Below, piece by piece: positions 44,612 to 54,614 of a stretch of 64,000 nt of DNA; the first letter of the stretch is position 1, and every line of letters starts with the position of its first letter. Made by a program: the position numbers and the translations under genes. Source of the stretch: Ignavibacteriaceae bacterium (GTDB lineage: Bacteria > Bacteroidota > Ignavibacteria > Ignavibacteriales > Ignavibacteriaceae); contig WBUK01000002.1 in NCBI GenBank assembly GCA_008933765.1, positions 62,001-126,000 on the forward strand. The letters are read 5' to 3'. The notes under the pieces are model-generated. The model did not search any database and was not told the origin of the DNA. It saw only the letters and a program-made list of their open reading frames with translations.

Positions 44612-47600
44612 AACAAAATATCGTCAACATCCCTCTTCTTAACAAAAAATATCTGACCCGAAGGGTTGGATATTTTAAGTGTTTCACCGACTAATTCAAG
44701 CGCGGTATAAGAGGTTTTTTCAGCAGGTTTTTGTTTAACCGGGTTCTGAAGTTTGCTGTCTGAAAACAGCCGGTAACCTCCCTTTAACTTGCATTTAAGG
44801 TCTTTTTTTGCAAGAAGAGATTTTTCGTTTGTGGGATCGGTAATAGCAGTAATTTCAAGACCCCTGAACGAAACATCTGTGTTTAAGCCATATACCATCG
44901 AAAGCCCCTGATCGAAATTATCGAAATCGATATCAGCAAAACCTTTCGCTTTTTTATAATGCAGCACATCTGTTCCGTTCACTCTTACAGAGACAGTTGA
45001 AAATAAGACAATAATTTCCAATTTTACCCTATCCAGACCGGAATTAAGCGCATTTTCCGTTATCAACGAATCAGTATCAACCTTAGCGACAATTCCTCCG
45101 GGTTCCACATCAGCAGAAGGCCCGGAAGCCTCAATTTCGTAATCAAAATTTTTCAATTCTGTTACCAAAATGATCTGATCTTTGCCGCTGCTCTCAGGTA
45201 ACGATTTGCTGATAAATTTCACTGATTTTCCGGAGAAAAGAATAAAATAGTGGTTAAACGCAATTCCGAAGACGCCGCCCGAGTCCAAATTTACCGTCAA
45301 ATCGTCAATTGCAACCTTGAAAGAGAAGAACTGATCCAAGTTCATCATTCCGGCACTACTTGGCAGGGGAAAAGTAGCGACAAATTTTGTAGGGTTGTCT
45401 TTTTCGGTAACCGGCTCAAATTTTGCGGCGTATGTGCCATCTTCTAAGGTGCGGATAGTTCGCCAGTATGGTCTTATTGATGATTGCAGTACAAACAGGC
45501 TGTCGTTGTTAAAAAGCTTTACCAAAGGCTGAAAATCTGGGTTTGATTTACCAACTGCAATGTCAAAATTAGATATCAGTTCATCAGCTTTTACTTTCAT
45601 TGTTGACTTATCAGCCACCGAACCTTTGTAAAGTTCTGAAAGGATAGCCTTTTTCTTCGCAATTGAATCATCAATTTCGCCGGCACCATGTTGGTAAATC
45701 AGCCAGGTAGCTCCAAGGGTTAAAAGCATGAAAACCATAAGGAAGAGGGCAGTCTTTTTAAGATTTTGTGAAAGAAACAAAAGCATCAACAGAATCAGCG
45801 CTAAAACAAGATAGGGGAGCACATTAACAATCACAAATTGAAGCTCCGGCATCAAAGAAAGATACCATTGAGTTGTGTCATCCACTATTTGATCGAAAGC
45901 AAAAGCGGAAAATAAGTACCCCAAAACAACAACCAAAACGAAATTAACAATTAATGTTTTTGGTTTGAATCCGCCGTCTAATAAATCTTTGAGCCTTTCC
46001 TTAATCTGAGACTCAACGGAATGCGGAATTTTCTCAACAGGTATCGAATGTTTTTCCTGCAAATGCTTCAGAAATTGTGTATATACCTTATTTGAAGTTC
46101 TTAACCCAACTTTTTTGAATTCGAAGGAATACTGGTGTTTGATGTCAGTTGCAAAAGGGAGCTCTTCACCCAAAGATTTAAAATAAGATGTTAACGACAA
46201 CCTCTGTGTGTAGTACATCTTGTAGCTGCCCGGTTTAAGTTCATCAATTTTAGCCACCTGAATTTCACACTCAGCCCTTTTATACAAAATTTCAAAAACA
46301 ATATCTTTGTAAGTTTTCCCTTTAACCTCCGTGATACCATGCGCCTCTAAAAATTTCACCATATCATAGTAGTGATATTCATCCGAAATCACTTCGGGGT
46401 GTTGTGCAAGGTAAAAGGAAAAATCTTCAATCTTGCTGATTTTAGTACCTTCAAAAGCCCTGAAAAATTTGTTTTGAATGAAAGCGTGAAACAAAAAAGC
46501 CCATTTCTTTTGGGTAATATTTATCGTTTTTTTAGCAAATTCTTCATCGAAAACATCCGGTTCTAACTCTAATATTTCAAGCGCACGGTTGAAAGTATCG
46601 TTTAGGACCGGATATTTTTTTGTGTCGCTGTTATAAAGTTCACGGCACGCAAGCAAAAAACGATAAAGTTCAAAATCGAGAGACGCCCCTTTATCATAAA
46701 AATGAACATGTTCCAGATGCCTGAAAAAATCGCTCGCCGTTTCTTTATATTCAGAAGGTTCAGTTAGCGAGTATTCATTTCCCCCGATTTTTAGCGGACG
46801 ACCTGGAATAAGCACCCTAAGAATGATTTCAGAAAGAAAATCAACGGGGTAATTTTTGTATCTGATTAAGTAACCTTTTAACGAGGCTGAGTTTTTAACT
46901 CCGTCCAAAGAACTGACCCATTCGGTAAACGCCTGAAGGTCTGCCGGGTGTGAAAGATGCTTTTTGAATTTATCAGGTTGTGATTGTATAAATACGACCA
47001 GATCACCGATATTGTGCAATTTTTCGTTCCCTTTTGGGTGTTTCACCAGATAAAATTCGCCGTAGTAAAGAGGAAGCACCTGTTTCCCTGCCATTATGTC
47101 GTTTAGTTGGGCAGCAGTAAACCTGTTCAGCTCTTCGTGGAGAGTTAACCCCTCGATCAGCAGGTTAACTTCGTATAATTCCGGTTTGTATTCAATAATC
47201 GGTTTGAGTTCTTTACTATTTTGGAGAATAGCAGTGAAGTTCTTTTTAGAGAAAGTATCAGGGTAAAAAATCCATAGCAAAATCATTCCGAGTGAATAAT
47301 AGTCGCTTGTTGTTGAATAAAGCCCTTCCATAACTTCAGGTGCCAGGAAAAAGCGGCACAGATTACTCTCTGAAAAAGAAGATTTTTCAACTACAGGGAA
47401 CTTACTCTTTGACATAGCATGCCCATACCCAAGCAGTATAATTTTCGGTTTTTCGCCGGGCTTAACGAATAAATTGCAGATGTGTAAATAGGGGAGGAAT
47501 ACATCATTCTTATGCAGATATTCTATAAGATCTTTCAGTTGAGGCAACAGACTGTGTTTAACCGCCGAAGCCGCCACATCAACAAACATCAATGGCACTA

Positions 47601-47964
47601 TATCAGTATCAACTTCATAAACTTCGTAGCAATATTTAAACTTATATTTTTTAATGCCTGTAGCAAATTCTTTAGATTTCGCTAACCCTTCGTGCGAAAG
47701 AGAAGTCAGAAGTGTATGAACTGACGGCTTAGGTTCGTAAGCCGGGTTTTTATACTTAAAAGAAAATTTTATAATATAGTTTTTGCTGTCTTCACCAATC
47801 GCTTTGTAATAAAAACCATCAGGGATTATGTTTAACTCAAAAATAGGTTCAATAATTTTATACTGAAATCCGGAAAGGTTGATCAAACTTCCGGGGTCTA
47901 TTTCCGGCAGTTCAGTAATGGAATATTGCTCGTCTAAAAGAGCAGCTAATGTTTCTTCTTTCAT
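44608..47964 (-). CDS. Membrane-anchored pseudokinase with lectin-like C-terminal region
   Basis: 1118 residues. The N-terminal 290 residues have a protein-kinase fold: beta3 Lys in NYIIKFSF (Lys66), an APE motif in FFLAPEVMEG, and the subdomain IX Asp in DYYSLGMILL (Asp221). The catalytic loop reads YLHICNLFV instead of HRDxxxxN, and the DFG position reads GYG (179-181), so catalysis is unlikely. A helical middle follows (about 290-660), then a cluster of three membrane helices (about 665-755). The C-terminal part (about 840-1050) is beta-rich, like laminin-G/concanavalin sheets, presumably outside the membrane. It overlaps the convergent fusion gene by 4 bp. Role unknown; perhaps an envelope scaffold. 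Confidence 0.78.
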   Translation of the reverse strand: MKEETLAALLDEQYSITELPEIDPGSLINLSGFQYKIIEPIFELNIIPDGFYYKAIGEDSKNYIIKFSFKYKNPAYEPKPSVHTLLTSLSHEGLAKSKEFATGIKKYKFKYCYEVYEVDTDIVPLMFVDVAASAVKHSLLPQLKDLIEYLHKNDVFLPYLHICNLFVKPGEKPKIILLGYGHAMSKSKFPVVEKSSFSESNLCRFFLAPEVMEGLYSTTSDYYSLGMILLWIFYPDTFSKKNFTAILQNSKELKPIIEYKPELYEVNLLIEGLTLHEELNRFTAAQLNDIMAGKQVLPLYYGEFYLVKHPKGNEKLHNIGDLVVFIQSQPDKFKKHLSHPADLQAFTEWVSSLDGVKNSASLKGYLIRYKNYPVDFLSEIILRVLIPGRPLKIGGNEYSLTEPSEYKETASDFFRHLEHVHFYDKGASLDFELYRFLLACRELYNSDTKKYPVLNDTFNRALEILELEPDVFDEEFAKKTINITQKKWAFLFHAFIQNKFFRAFEGTKISKIEDFSFYLAQHPEVISDEYHYYDMVKFLEAHGITEVKGKTYKDIVFEILYKRAECEIQVAKIDELKPGSYKMYYTQRLSLTSYFKSLGEELPFATDIKHQYSFEFKKVGLRTSNKVYTQFLKHLQEKHSIPVEKIPHSVESQIKERLKDLLDGGFKPKTLIVNFVLVVVLGYLFSAFAFDQIVDDTTQWYLSLMPELQFVIVNVLPYLVLALILLMLLFLSQNLKKTALFLMVFMLLTLGATWLIYQHGAGEIDDSIAKKKAILSELYKGSVADKSTMKVKADELISNFDIAVGKSNPDFQPLVKLFNNDSLFVLQSSIRPYWRTIRTLEDGTYAAKFEPVTEKDNPTKFVATFPLPSSAGMMNLDQFFSFKVAIDDLTVNLDSGGVFGIAFNHYFILFSGKSVKFISKSLPESSGKDQIILVTELKNFDYEIEASGPSADVEPGGIVAKVDTDSLITENALNSGLDRVKLEIIVLFSTVSVRVNGTDVLHYKKAKGFADIDFDNFDQGLSMVYGLNTDVSFRGLEITAITDPTNEKSLLAKKDLKCKLKGGYRLFSDSKLQNPVKQKPAEKTSYTALELVGETLKISNPSGQIFFVKKRDVDDILF

Positions 47965-48044
47965 TAAAACTCTATAAAAATGTTAATCGTAGTTTCTTTA
48001 ATAATAAAATATTTTCGTATTAAAAGAAGAGTCTCTTATAAAAA

Positions 48045-48263
48045 TGTGGATAACTATTTTGTTTTGATTGTGCATTTTGGTTTAATATTCTCATAAAACA
48101 GCGAAAAACCCACAGAATAACAATAATTGGACATAAATTGCGCCAAATATTGCTTAATTATTAAAAAAAAGTAAGAAAAAACGGAGAAAATCAAAAAAAA
48201 CGCTTGATTTTCTCCTTTTAAGAGATTATAACACTTTACCCACAAAATGTGGATAAAGTGTTA
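48045..48263. other. DnaA-box-like sites and a 16-bp dyad in an AT-rich spacer
   Basis: TGTGGATAA (reverse of the DnaA box TTATCCACA) occurs at 48045-48053 and 48248-48256. TTACCCACA, one base off, is at 48236-48244. The last two lie in the arms of a 16-bp inverted repeat (48229-48244 / 48248-48263, one G-T pair). The 386-bp spacer 47965-48350 is very AT-rich and has no gene. dnaA or other origin-linked genes are not nearby, so this is a candidate DnaA-binding site only. Confidence 0.4.
48183..48215 (-). terminator. Hairpin with T-rich flank, possible terminator of the M28 peptidase gene
   Basis: Perfect 12-bp arms GGAGAAAATCAA (48183-48194) and TTGATTTTCTCC (48204-48215). Read on the minus strand it is followed by GTTTTTTC. 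It lies 136 bp past the peptidase stop. Confidence 0.5.
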
Positions 48264-48350
48264 ATAAGTTCGCTAAGAAGAGCAAAAAATGCCTTTTTAG
48301 GCTCAAAACAGGGTTCTTAATCGCGCACAAACAGTGCCGGTTTTTATACA

Positions 48351-50126
48351 TCAAAGCTGCACTAAAAGCACTATCTTTTCTTCACCGCGTAGAACCGTTA
48401 CATCCACAAGATCGCCTTTCTTTAATTCACTGAGGCGGTCCATATATTCGTATAAATCTTTAACGGGTTTTCCGTTGACTTCGACGATGATATCACCCTT
48501 AATCATTCCGGCTTTTTCTGCAGGGCGTCCCGGGATAACTTGTTCGGCTCGCACACCAACAATGTCTGAAGCAGCCATATCCGGCATAATTCCGAGGGAA
48601 ATTTTATAAGTGGGTGTATCGTTCGATCTCTCTTTGGGGCCCGCTAATTGAAATATGGGTGGTTCAGCAGCGTTTGCTGCACCCATCGCAATTTTATAGA
48701 CCACCTCACCAATTGCTGCTGCCCCTTCGGCGTTTATTTTATCGTAATCGTCTGTTGGTGTGTGATAGTCCTCGTGTACACCGGTGAAGAAGAACAGCAC
48801 AGGAATATCTTTCGAATAAAACGAAGCATGGTCAGAAGGTCCGTAGCCCTCGGGTGATTTTTTCAGATCGATACCTGATTCTTTAAAAGCGTCTTCATAA
48901 TATTTTTCAAAATCAACCGCTGTGCCTGTGCCACCAAGTGTTAATACCTTCGTATGTTTGTCGAGTCTTCCCACCATATCAAGATTTATCATCAGCTTAA
49001 TTTTACTCAAAGGCACCGGAGGGTTATCAACAAAATACCTTGACCCAAGAAGCCCCATTTCTTCAGCACCAAAAGCGATAAAGATAACGCTTCTTTTGAG
49101 TTCCAACCTGTGAGTCGCAATTTTTTCAAAAGTTTCAAGAGCTGTTGAGGCGCCTGAAGCATTGTCATCTGCACCGTTATGAATTGCAGTGGTGTCGGGT
49201 CTTCTCGAGCCGCTTCCGGGTCCGCCCCAACCAAGGTGATCGAAGTGCCCGCCGATAACAATATATTCATCTTTCAGTTTTGGGTCGTTTCCTTCAACCA
49301 TTGCGACAACATTCATCGTTTTCTTTTTGGTTTTAATCACTTTTGGGTTGGAGAATACTCTGCCGGAAACAGGAAGTGAAACAAAAGAGGTCAGCGAGCT
49401 GTTAACCAATTTCTCCAACGATTCAATCGTATTATTGCCCGATTTCAAAATAAGGTCCGCCACCGTTCTTGTAATACTTATAGCAGGTAAACCCGCATCC
49501 GGTTCGCCGGCACCTAAGGTTTGGCTAATCAGGTTATCATTTTTATCAAACTCAACGCCGCTGACGAAAATTACCCCGGCTGCGCCGTTATCTTTTGCAG
49601 TGATTATCTTTTTCCTAAGAGAAGAATGGCTTTCAAAAAGTTCGGAATTGTTGCCCGAGGGGGCTCCTCTTAAAACCATCACCCACTTACCTTTAACACT
49701 GTTGGCGTAGTTGTTAATGTTCACCCCTTGCTCGTTTATCACAAAACCATAACCTACAAACACCACTTCTGCGTCAACCTCACCGGTGGCAGATATGGCT
49801 ATTGGAGTGAAATCTTTATCAAACTGAAAAGTGGTTCCGTTAACTTTTAACTCGCTGCTTCCGTCGATTTTTGAGGCACCGGTAACTTCAAAATGCTGAA
49901 AACCGTTGTCGAAAAGAAATTTTACGCCCGGTTTCTCAATTTCTCTTTTTATGTATTGAGCAGCAATCAGGTCTTTACCTGTTCCCGGTGCTCTTCCTTC
50001 CAACTCATCCGAGGCGAGGAACTTTATGTGTTCATAAATTTCATTCGCCGTAATATCAGGCGTATCAACATTTTGTGCGAAAGAAAGGGAAGTTATAACT
50101 AACAATCCCGTTAAAAATTTATACAT
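48351..50126 (-). CDS. Secreted M28-family metallopeptidase with PA and PDZ domains
   Basis: About 591 residues from the ATG at 50126, chosen because GGAG lies eight bases ahead and a signal peptide follows directly (KFLTGLLVITSLSFAQ). A PA domain is inserted at about 110-260. The M28 zinc site includes GGHFDHLGW, NGADDNASG, FGAEEMGLLGS, NLDMVGRL and the His of EDYHTPTDD. A PDZ domain closes the protein (about 505-591: GMIKGDIIVEVNGKPV). It should release N-terminal amino acids from peptides in the periplasm or outside. Divergent from queC. Confidence 0.92.
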   Translation of the reverse strand: MYKFLTGLLVITSLSFAQNVDTPDITANEIYEHIKFLASDELEGRAPGTGKDLIAAQYIKREIEKPGVKFLFDNGFQHFEVTGASKIDGSSELKVNGTTFQFDKDFTPIAISATGEVDAEVVFVGYGFVINEQGVNINNYANSVKGKWVMVLRGAPSGNNSELFESHSSLRKKIITAKDNGAAGVIFVSGVEFDKNDNLISQTLGAGEPDAGLPAISITRTVADLILKSGNNTIESLEKLVNSSLTSFVSLPVSGRVFSNPKVIKTKKKTMNVVAMVEGNDPKLKDEYIVIGGHFDHLGWGGPGSGSRRPDTTAIHNGADDNASGASTALETFEKIATHRLELKRSVIFIAFGAEEMGLLGSRYFVDNPPVPLSKIKLMINLDMVGRLDKHTKVLTLGGTGTAVDFEKYYEDAFKESGIDLKKSPEGYGPSDHASFYSKDIPVLFFFTGVHEDYHTPTDDYDKINAEGAAAIGEVVYKIAMGAANAAEPPIFQLAGPKERSNDTPTYKISLGIMPDMAASDIVGVRAEQVIPGRPAEKAGMIKGDIIVEVNGKPVKDLYEYMDRLSELKKGDLVDVTVLRGEEKIVLLVQL

Positions 50127-50301
50127 TAAATCTTCTCCTATAGATAAAAAAACACTTACAACCATATTGGTATTGCTCAAAAACCGCAAAATTTAGTTCA
50201 TGCGCTATATGCGATGTTGTCAACCGGTTTGCTTTAAGTAGATTTAAAATTCAAAATACTAAAATTAATCATTTAGACAGAATAAAAAAAAAGAGACAAA
50301 G

Positions 50302-50991
50302 ATGAAAAAAAAGGCAGTTGTGCTCACCAGTGGTGGGTTAGACTCAACTACCGTGGCAGCAGTTGCAAAAAATGAAGGTTATGAACTTTATTGTTTAAGC
50401 TTTAATTACGGGCAGAGACACTTACAGGAATTAGAGTCCGCAAAAAGGGTTGCGGAGTATTTTGGTGCTAAAAAACATTTGATTATTGATATTGATCTGA
50501 AAATTATCGGTGGTTCAGCACTAACATCGGATATTGAAGTGCCAAAACACCGGGAAGAAAAAGAGATGATTACAAAAATCCCGATTACCTATGTTCCCGC
50601 CAGAAACACTATTTTTCTTTCTTACGCGCTCGCTTTTGCGGAAGTGTTGCAATCCAATGACCTTTTTATTGGAGTGAATGCAATTGACTACAGCGGCTAT
50701 CCCGATTGCAGACCTGAATATATAGAAGCTTTTGAAAAAATGGCTAATTTAGCAACTAAAGTGGGAGTTGAGGGGATAACAAAACTTAAAATTCATGCGC
50801 CTTTGCAGAACTTAAGCAAAAAGGGGATTATTGAGTTGGGTTTATCTCTGGGAGTTGACTATTCAATAACGCATTCATGTTACGATCCGCTACCGGACGG
50901 TACTTCATGCGGAGAATGCGATAGTTGTTTGCTAAGGAAACACGGCTTTGAACAAGCCGGTGTTGAAGATCCACTTCACTATGCAAAGTAA
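50302..50991 (+). CDS. queC: 7-cyano-7-deazaguanine synthase
   Basis: 229 residues. The PP-loop ATP site is [28 protein letters not shown] is conserved, and the C-terminal zinc Cys cluster is CYDP...[11 protein letters not shown]. It converts carboxy-deazaguanine to preQ0 with ATP and ammonia in queuosine synthesis. The other queuosine genes (queD, queE, queF) are not in the window. The start codon follows an AGAGACAAAG leader. Confidence 0.96.
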   Translation: MKKKAVVLTSGGLDSTTVAAVAKNEGYELYCLSFNYGQRHLQELESAKRVAEYFGAKKHLIIDIDLKIIGGSALTSDIEVPKHREEKEMITKIPITYVPARNTIFLSYALAFAEVLQSNDLFIGVNAIDYSGYPDCRPEYIEAFEKMANLATKVGVEGITKLKIHAPLQNLSKKGIIELGLSLGVDYSITHSCYDPLPDGTSCGECDSCLLRKHGFEQAGVEDPLHYAK

Positions 50992-51137
50992 AGTGTAACA
51001 AAAAGGGGAAAAATTATTGCATTTCTAATCTCAATGATTATGGTTATTCCCCCCCCCTAAACAACCAGCAATTTTCCATAAATTTAACTTCCTTAAATAG
51101 TAAGTTTACGGGAAAACCAACTTCTTTGGAGTTTAAA

Positions 51138-52532
51138 ATGAAAAAGATATTCTTTGTAAGCTTAGTTTCAGTGTTGACAACTTTCGCACAAAGTTCGCTC
51201 AACCAACATTTTATGATTTTTAACGCCGCCAATTCACAACTGCAAACTGATGAAGTTATTACAGTGGTTCAGGATAACACCGGTACTTATTGGTTTGCTG
51301 AGGGCGGAGACAATTTGCATGATGCTCTTTACAGTTATAAAAACGGTGTATGGGCAAGATATGATGCCACCAATTCACCCCTCTCGGATATTAACATTTA
51401 CGATCTTTCAATAACAGGTGATAACAAGATTGTTGTTGCCTCAAATAAGGGACTTATTATTAAAGATGGTGAAAACTGGAGCACTCTAAACACTTCAAAC
51501 ACTAACCTTCCGGGAAATGAAATTACAAAAGTGGCAATCGATAACTTAGGGCGATTTTGGTTGTGTGTTCTTAACGAAGGGGTGGCGGTTGGCTCAGGGA
51601 ACATCTATACGCTTTTTAACGAGCAAACAGGATTTAACGGTATAGACGACATCAATTTCTTTGCAATTGACAACGCCAACAATGTTTACGCAGGTGTGGA
51701 TTTTTACGGCTTGTATAAATACAACGGCTCGGGTTGGCAGGCGGTTATCCCCGGTGGGCTGGGCAACTCTGAGATGACACACGCAACCGGCGGTGCATTT
51801 GATGCAAATAACACTTTGTGGGTAGCGATTAATAAATACCCGGCAAAAGGAACTGTTGCGTCTGTTAATAATGGTACTGTAACTTGGTTCGATAGCAGCG
51901 TTACCGGAAGGAGTTTCAGAGCAATGTATTGGGCGGTTGTTATCGATAAATTTGGCAACCCTTTTATCGGAACTGATAAAGGTTTGCTTTACAAGGAATC
52001 AATGCAATGGAAGTGGATAGATTCAGCTGATGTGCCCGGATTACCTGCCAACGGCTTTTGGAGAGGAAGCACTGACAACAAAAACAACATTATATATTCC
52101 CTTAGAAATATGAATGCAACTTCGGGCGGATACTATGGTACTGTTTTTTACAATTCCGATTCCGTTGTGGTTACATCTTTACGACATGCTGCAACCCCGG
52201 CGCCGGGAGGCAATGGGTTCCTTTTAAAAAACAGTTATCCGAACCCTTTTTCTTCCGATGGACTTTCAGGCAATTCAACCGCGAGGATTGGATTCAGCTT
52301 GCCTACGGAGGCTTTTGTTACTTTGGAAGTTTTTGATGTAAGAGGTGTAAAAGTTGCAACTCTTGAAAACGGAAGACTTGCAGCAGGGGATTATGAACGG
52401 GAATTTTCGATTGCAGATAATCCCTTACTCTCAAATGCAGCCGCAGGGGTTTATTTCTATCGAATTACCGCAACCGGCACGGGTAACGATCAATCATTTA
52501 CCTCAATGGGTAAAATGATTTATATGAAATAG
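51138..52532 (+). CDS. Secreted propeller-repeat protein with type IX sorting domain
   Basis: 464 residues from the ATG at 51138 (GGAG seven bases ahead; an in-frame TTG at 51126 lacks a ribosome site). Signal peptide (KKIFFVSLVSVLTTFAQ), then two-component-propeller-like repeats (QDNTGTYWFAEGG, DNLGRFWLCVLNEGV, DKFGNPFIGTDKGLLY). The C-terminus is a type A sorting domain: NSYPNPFSSDG, LEVFDVRGVKVATL, AAGVYFYRI, KMIYMK. The motif is a less typical YPNPFS version. Role on the cell surface unknown. A tract of nine C lies 80 bp upstream. Confidence 0.85.
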   Translation: MKKIFFVSLVSVLTTFAQSSLNQHFMIFNAANSQLQTDEVITVVQDNTGTYWFAEGGDNLHDALYSYKNGVWARYDATNSPLSDINIYDLSITGDNKIVVASNKGLIIKDGENWSTLNTSNTNLPGNEITKVAIDNLGRFWLCVLNEGVAVGSGNIYTLFNEQTGFNGIDDINFFAIDNANNVYAGVDFYGLYKYNGSGWQAVIPGGLGNSEMTHATGGAFDANNTLWVAINKYPAKGTVASVNNGTVTWFDSSVTGRSFRAMYWAVVIDKFGNPFIGTDKGLLYKESMQWKWIDSADVPGLPANGFWRGSTDNKNNIIYSLRNMNATSGGYYGTVFYNSDSVVVTSLRHAATPAPGGNGFLLKNSYPNPFSSDGLSGNSTARIGFSLPTEAFVTLEVFDVRGVKVATLENGRLAAGDYEREFSIADNPLLSNAAAGVYFYRITATGTGNDQSFTSMGKMIYMK

Positions 52533-52593
52533 TGATTGCCAAGGCTCATTCCTGAATATTTAGCAAGGTAGTTATGCTGCCTTACCAAAAATA

Positions 52594-52649
52594 AAAAGCC
52601 CGGAATTTCATTTTCGCTTTACTTTAGCGAAGAAAAATTCCGGGCTTTT
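52594..52649. terminator. Bidirectional terminator between convergent genes
   Basis: Outer stem AAAAGCCCGGAATTT / AAATTCCGGGCTTTT with an inner TTCGCT / AGCGAA stem. The arms give a T-rich end on both strands. It serves the type IX cargo genes at 51138-52532 and 52797-54500. Confidence 0.88.
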
Positions 52650-52796
52650 GTCTTAAGAAAGGTTAAGAAACCTTCCCTTGATAATTCAGTATTCAGTAAG
52701 TTGGATTAGAAGCCGGATAAACAAAATAAAATTTAAGTACTCGGCTCATAACTAAAAAACAGAGCCAATTGCAAAATTAGCCTGTCAAAAACTGAA

Positions 52797-54500
52797 TTAC
52801 TTCAGCAGTGTCATCTTGATGCTTTGAACCTGATTTCCGGCTTTGATGGTAACAAAGTAGATACCTGAAGCTTGGTTAGAAGCATTCCATACTACTTCAT
52901 AGTAGCCCGGGGCTTTCAGTTCAGAAACTAATGTTTCAACAAGTCTTCCGGCTGCATCAAACACACTCAACTCAACTTGAGATTCTTGCGGAATCGCAAA
53001 TTTAATTCTTGTTGAAGGGTTAAATGGGTTCGGATAATTCTGGCTAAGTTCAAAGGCAGCCGGTACAATATCCGACACTTCAACAGTGTTTGAGTAGGTG
53101 GCTCTGCCGTCCATATCGATCTGACGAAGTCTGTAGTAGGTTGTACCTGTCAGCGAAATTTCGTCAGTGTAGTTGTAAGTTTGGCGTTCTGTTGTAGTTC
53201 CGTTGCCTTTAATAAAAGCAAGGGTTGAGAAAACATTGTTGTCGTAGCTTCTTTGAACTTCAAAACCGTAATTGTTCATTTCGGTGGCAGTTTCCCAAAC
53301 TAAGTTAACGCCATACTGTGAAGCGCTTGCGGTGAAAGCCGAAAGTTCAACCGGGATTGGCGGTGCAACTGTGCCGGAGAATTTGTACATACCGCCTTCA
53401 GTCGGGCTTGAGTTAAAAGCGCCTGCCCAGCCGGTAGTGTTATCGAAAAAGCCTGCAGCCAACATTTGCAGCCCAATCTGTGAGGAAAAATCAACCCAGG
53501 TTGCACCGTCATCGTTGGAATAAGAACAACCGGAAACGCCCGTAGCTGCGCCTGTTGCAATCCATGAATTTAAGGTACCGGGCACATACTGATAATCGTT
53601 TGTGTAATAGGCACCTGAGAATAACAGAGGCGACCAAGTAACCCCACCATCAGTTGTGCGATACAGTTTTGGTGCGCCGGAGTTTGTTCCGTCGAAAATT
53701 ATACCGTTGTTGATGTCGCGCATTCTGATGTTGTTTTGGTTACCGCTGGTAACAGGGGTAGTGTAGGCTGTCCAGGTGTACCCCATATCAGTAGTTTTAA
53801 GAACACGGCTTTTGTTAGTTGTGAACCAGGCAGTGCTTCCAACAGCATCGTAATAACCAACAACACCATACTCATCATTAGCAACAACCGCAGGAATGTT
53901 GTTCTGAGGTACTCTTACCCAGTTATCACCACCATTAGTAGTTGTGTAGAGTTCGAAATACCCGTTGGTTTGATCACCCATTGCGAAGCCGTTATTAGCG
54001 TCGAAAAAGTGAACCACATTGGCAAAACCATCCGGTGCAGTGAAGGTGGCGGTGGACTGGTGCACCCATGTGGCACCGCCATCGGTAGTTTTAATAATTT
54101 TGCCTCCGCCGGCCGTTGCATTAAATAAAGGCATCCAGGCGGTAGTAGCGCTGATTGCGAAGATCATCGCATTTCCCCAACCGGAAGTGCCGGCAGGTAC
54201 CCCGGCGATCCATTGAGCACCGCCATTGGTTGTGCGTGTGAAATCGGAAATATAGTTAGAGGTATTTGCACCGTCGTAAGCACTTGCCCAGACAACATTA
54301 TTATCCACAACTGACATATATCTGATACCTCTTGATACGGTGGCGAAACCGCTGGCTTGAACGGTCCAGGTGCCATCTTCAGTATTGATTTTAGTGTTGT
54401 TTTTCTGTGCTTTTGGGAGTTTTTTAATATCTTCTGCCTGAGTAGTCACTAAAGCACCCAGAAGTAAGAAAGAAAATACCACAGTAAACAATTTGTTCAT
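52797..54500 (-). CDS. Secreted YCF48/BNR-repeat protein with type IX sorting domain
   Basis: 567 residues. Signal peptide (TVVFSFLLLGALVTTQA), then a propeller of Asp-box type repeats (KTTDGGATWVHQ, TTNGGDNWVRV, KTTDMGYTWTAY, RTTDGGVTWSPL) like YCF48/sialidase folds. An Ig/Fn-like segment follows (PVELSAFTASASQYGVNLVWETATEMNNYGF split over about 385-470). The C-terminal type A sorting domain has LSQNYPNPFNPSTRIKF and ends MTLLK. GGAG lies six bases before the ATG. Probably an abundant surface protein. Ligand unknown. Confidence 0.88.
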   Translation of the reverse strand: MNKLFTVVFSFLLLGALVTTQAEDIKKLPKAQKNNTKINTEDGTWTVQASGFATVSRGIRYMSVVDNNVVWASAYDGANTSNYISDFTRTTNGGAQWIAGVPAGTSGWGNAMIFAISATTAWMPLFNATAGGGKIIKTTDGGATWVHQSTATFTAPDGFANVVHFFDANNGFAMGDQTNGYFELYTTTNGGDNWVRVPQNNIPAVVANDEYGVVGYYDAVGSTAWFTTNKSRVLKTTDMGYTWTAYTTPVTSGNQNNIRMRDINNGIIFDGTNSGAPKLYRTTDGGVTWSPLLFSGAYYTNDYQYVPGTLNSWIATGAATGVSGCSYSNDDGATWVDFSSQIGLQMLAAGFFDNTTGWAGAFNSSPTEGGMYKFSGTVAPPIPVELSAFTASASQYGVNLVWETATEMNNYGFEVQRSYDNNVFSTLAFIKGNGTTTERQTYNYTDEISLTGTTYYRLRQIDMDGRATYSNTVEVSDIVPAAFELSQNYPNPFNPSTRIKFAIPQESQVELSVFDAAGRLVETLVSELKAPGYYEVVWNASNQASGIYFVTIKAGNQVQSIKMTLLK

Positions 54501-54581
54501 AGATCACTCCATTAATTTGGTGAGATGATGAAGATTCTCCTTCGGTTAGAAAGAGCGTAGAGTTAACTCCAAAATTTACTA

Positions 54582-54614
54582 CAAATATTTAAAATAAAAA
54601 AAACTTTTTTCAAA
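54582..54614 (-). promoter_or_regulatory. Possible promoter of the YCF48/BNR-repeat protein gene
   Basis: Minus strand: TTTG (54614-54611), a 21-bp spacer, then AATATTTG (54589-54582), one base off TAnnTTTG. It would give a leader of about 75 bases. Confidence 0.35.

Noticed and set aside
50302-50991. queC as part of a DNA deazaguanine-modification (dpd) island
   Set aside because: No dpd, tgt-like or restriction genes are adjacent. A single queC fits ordinary queuosine synthesis.
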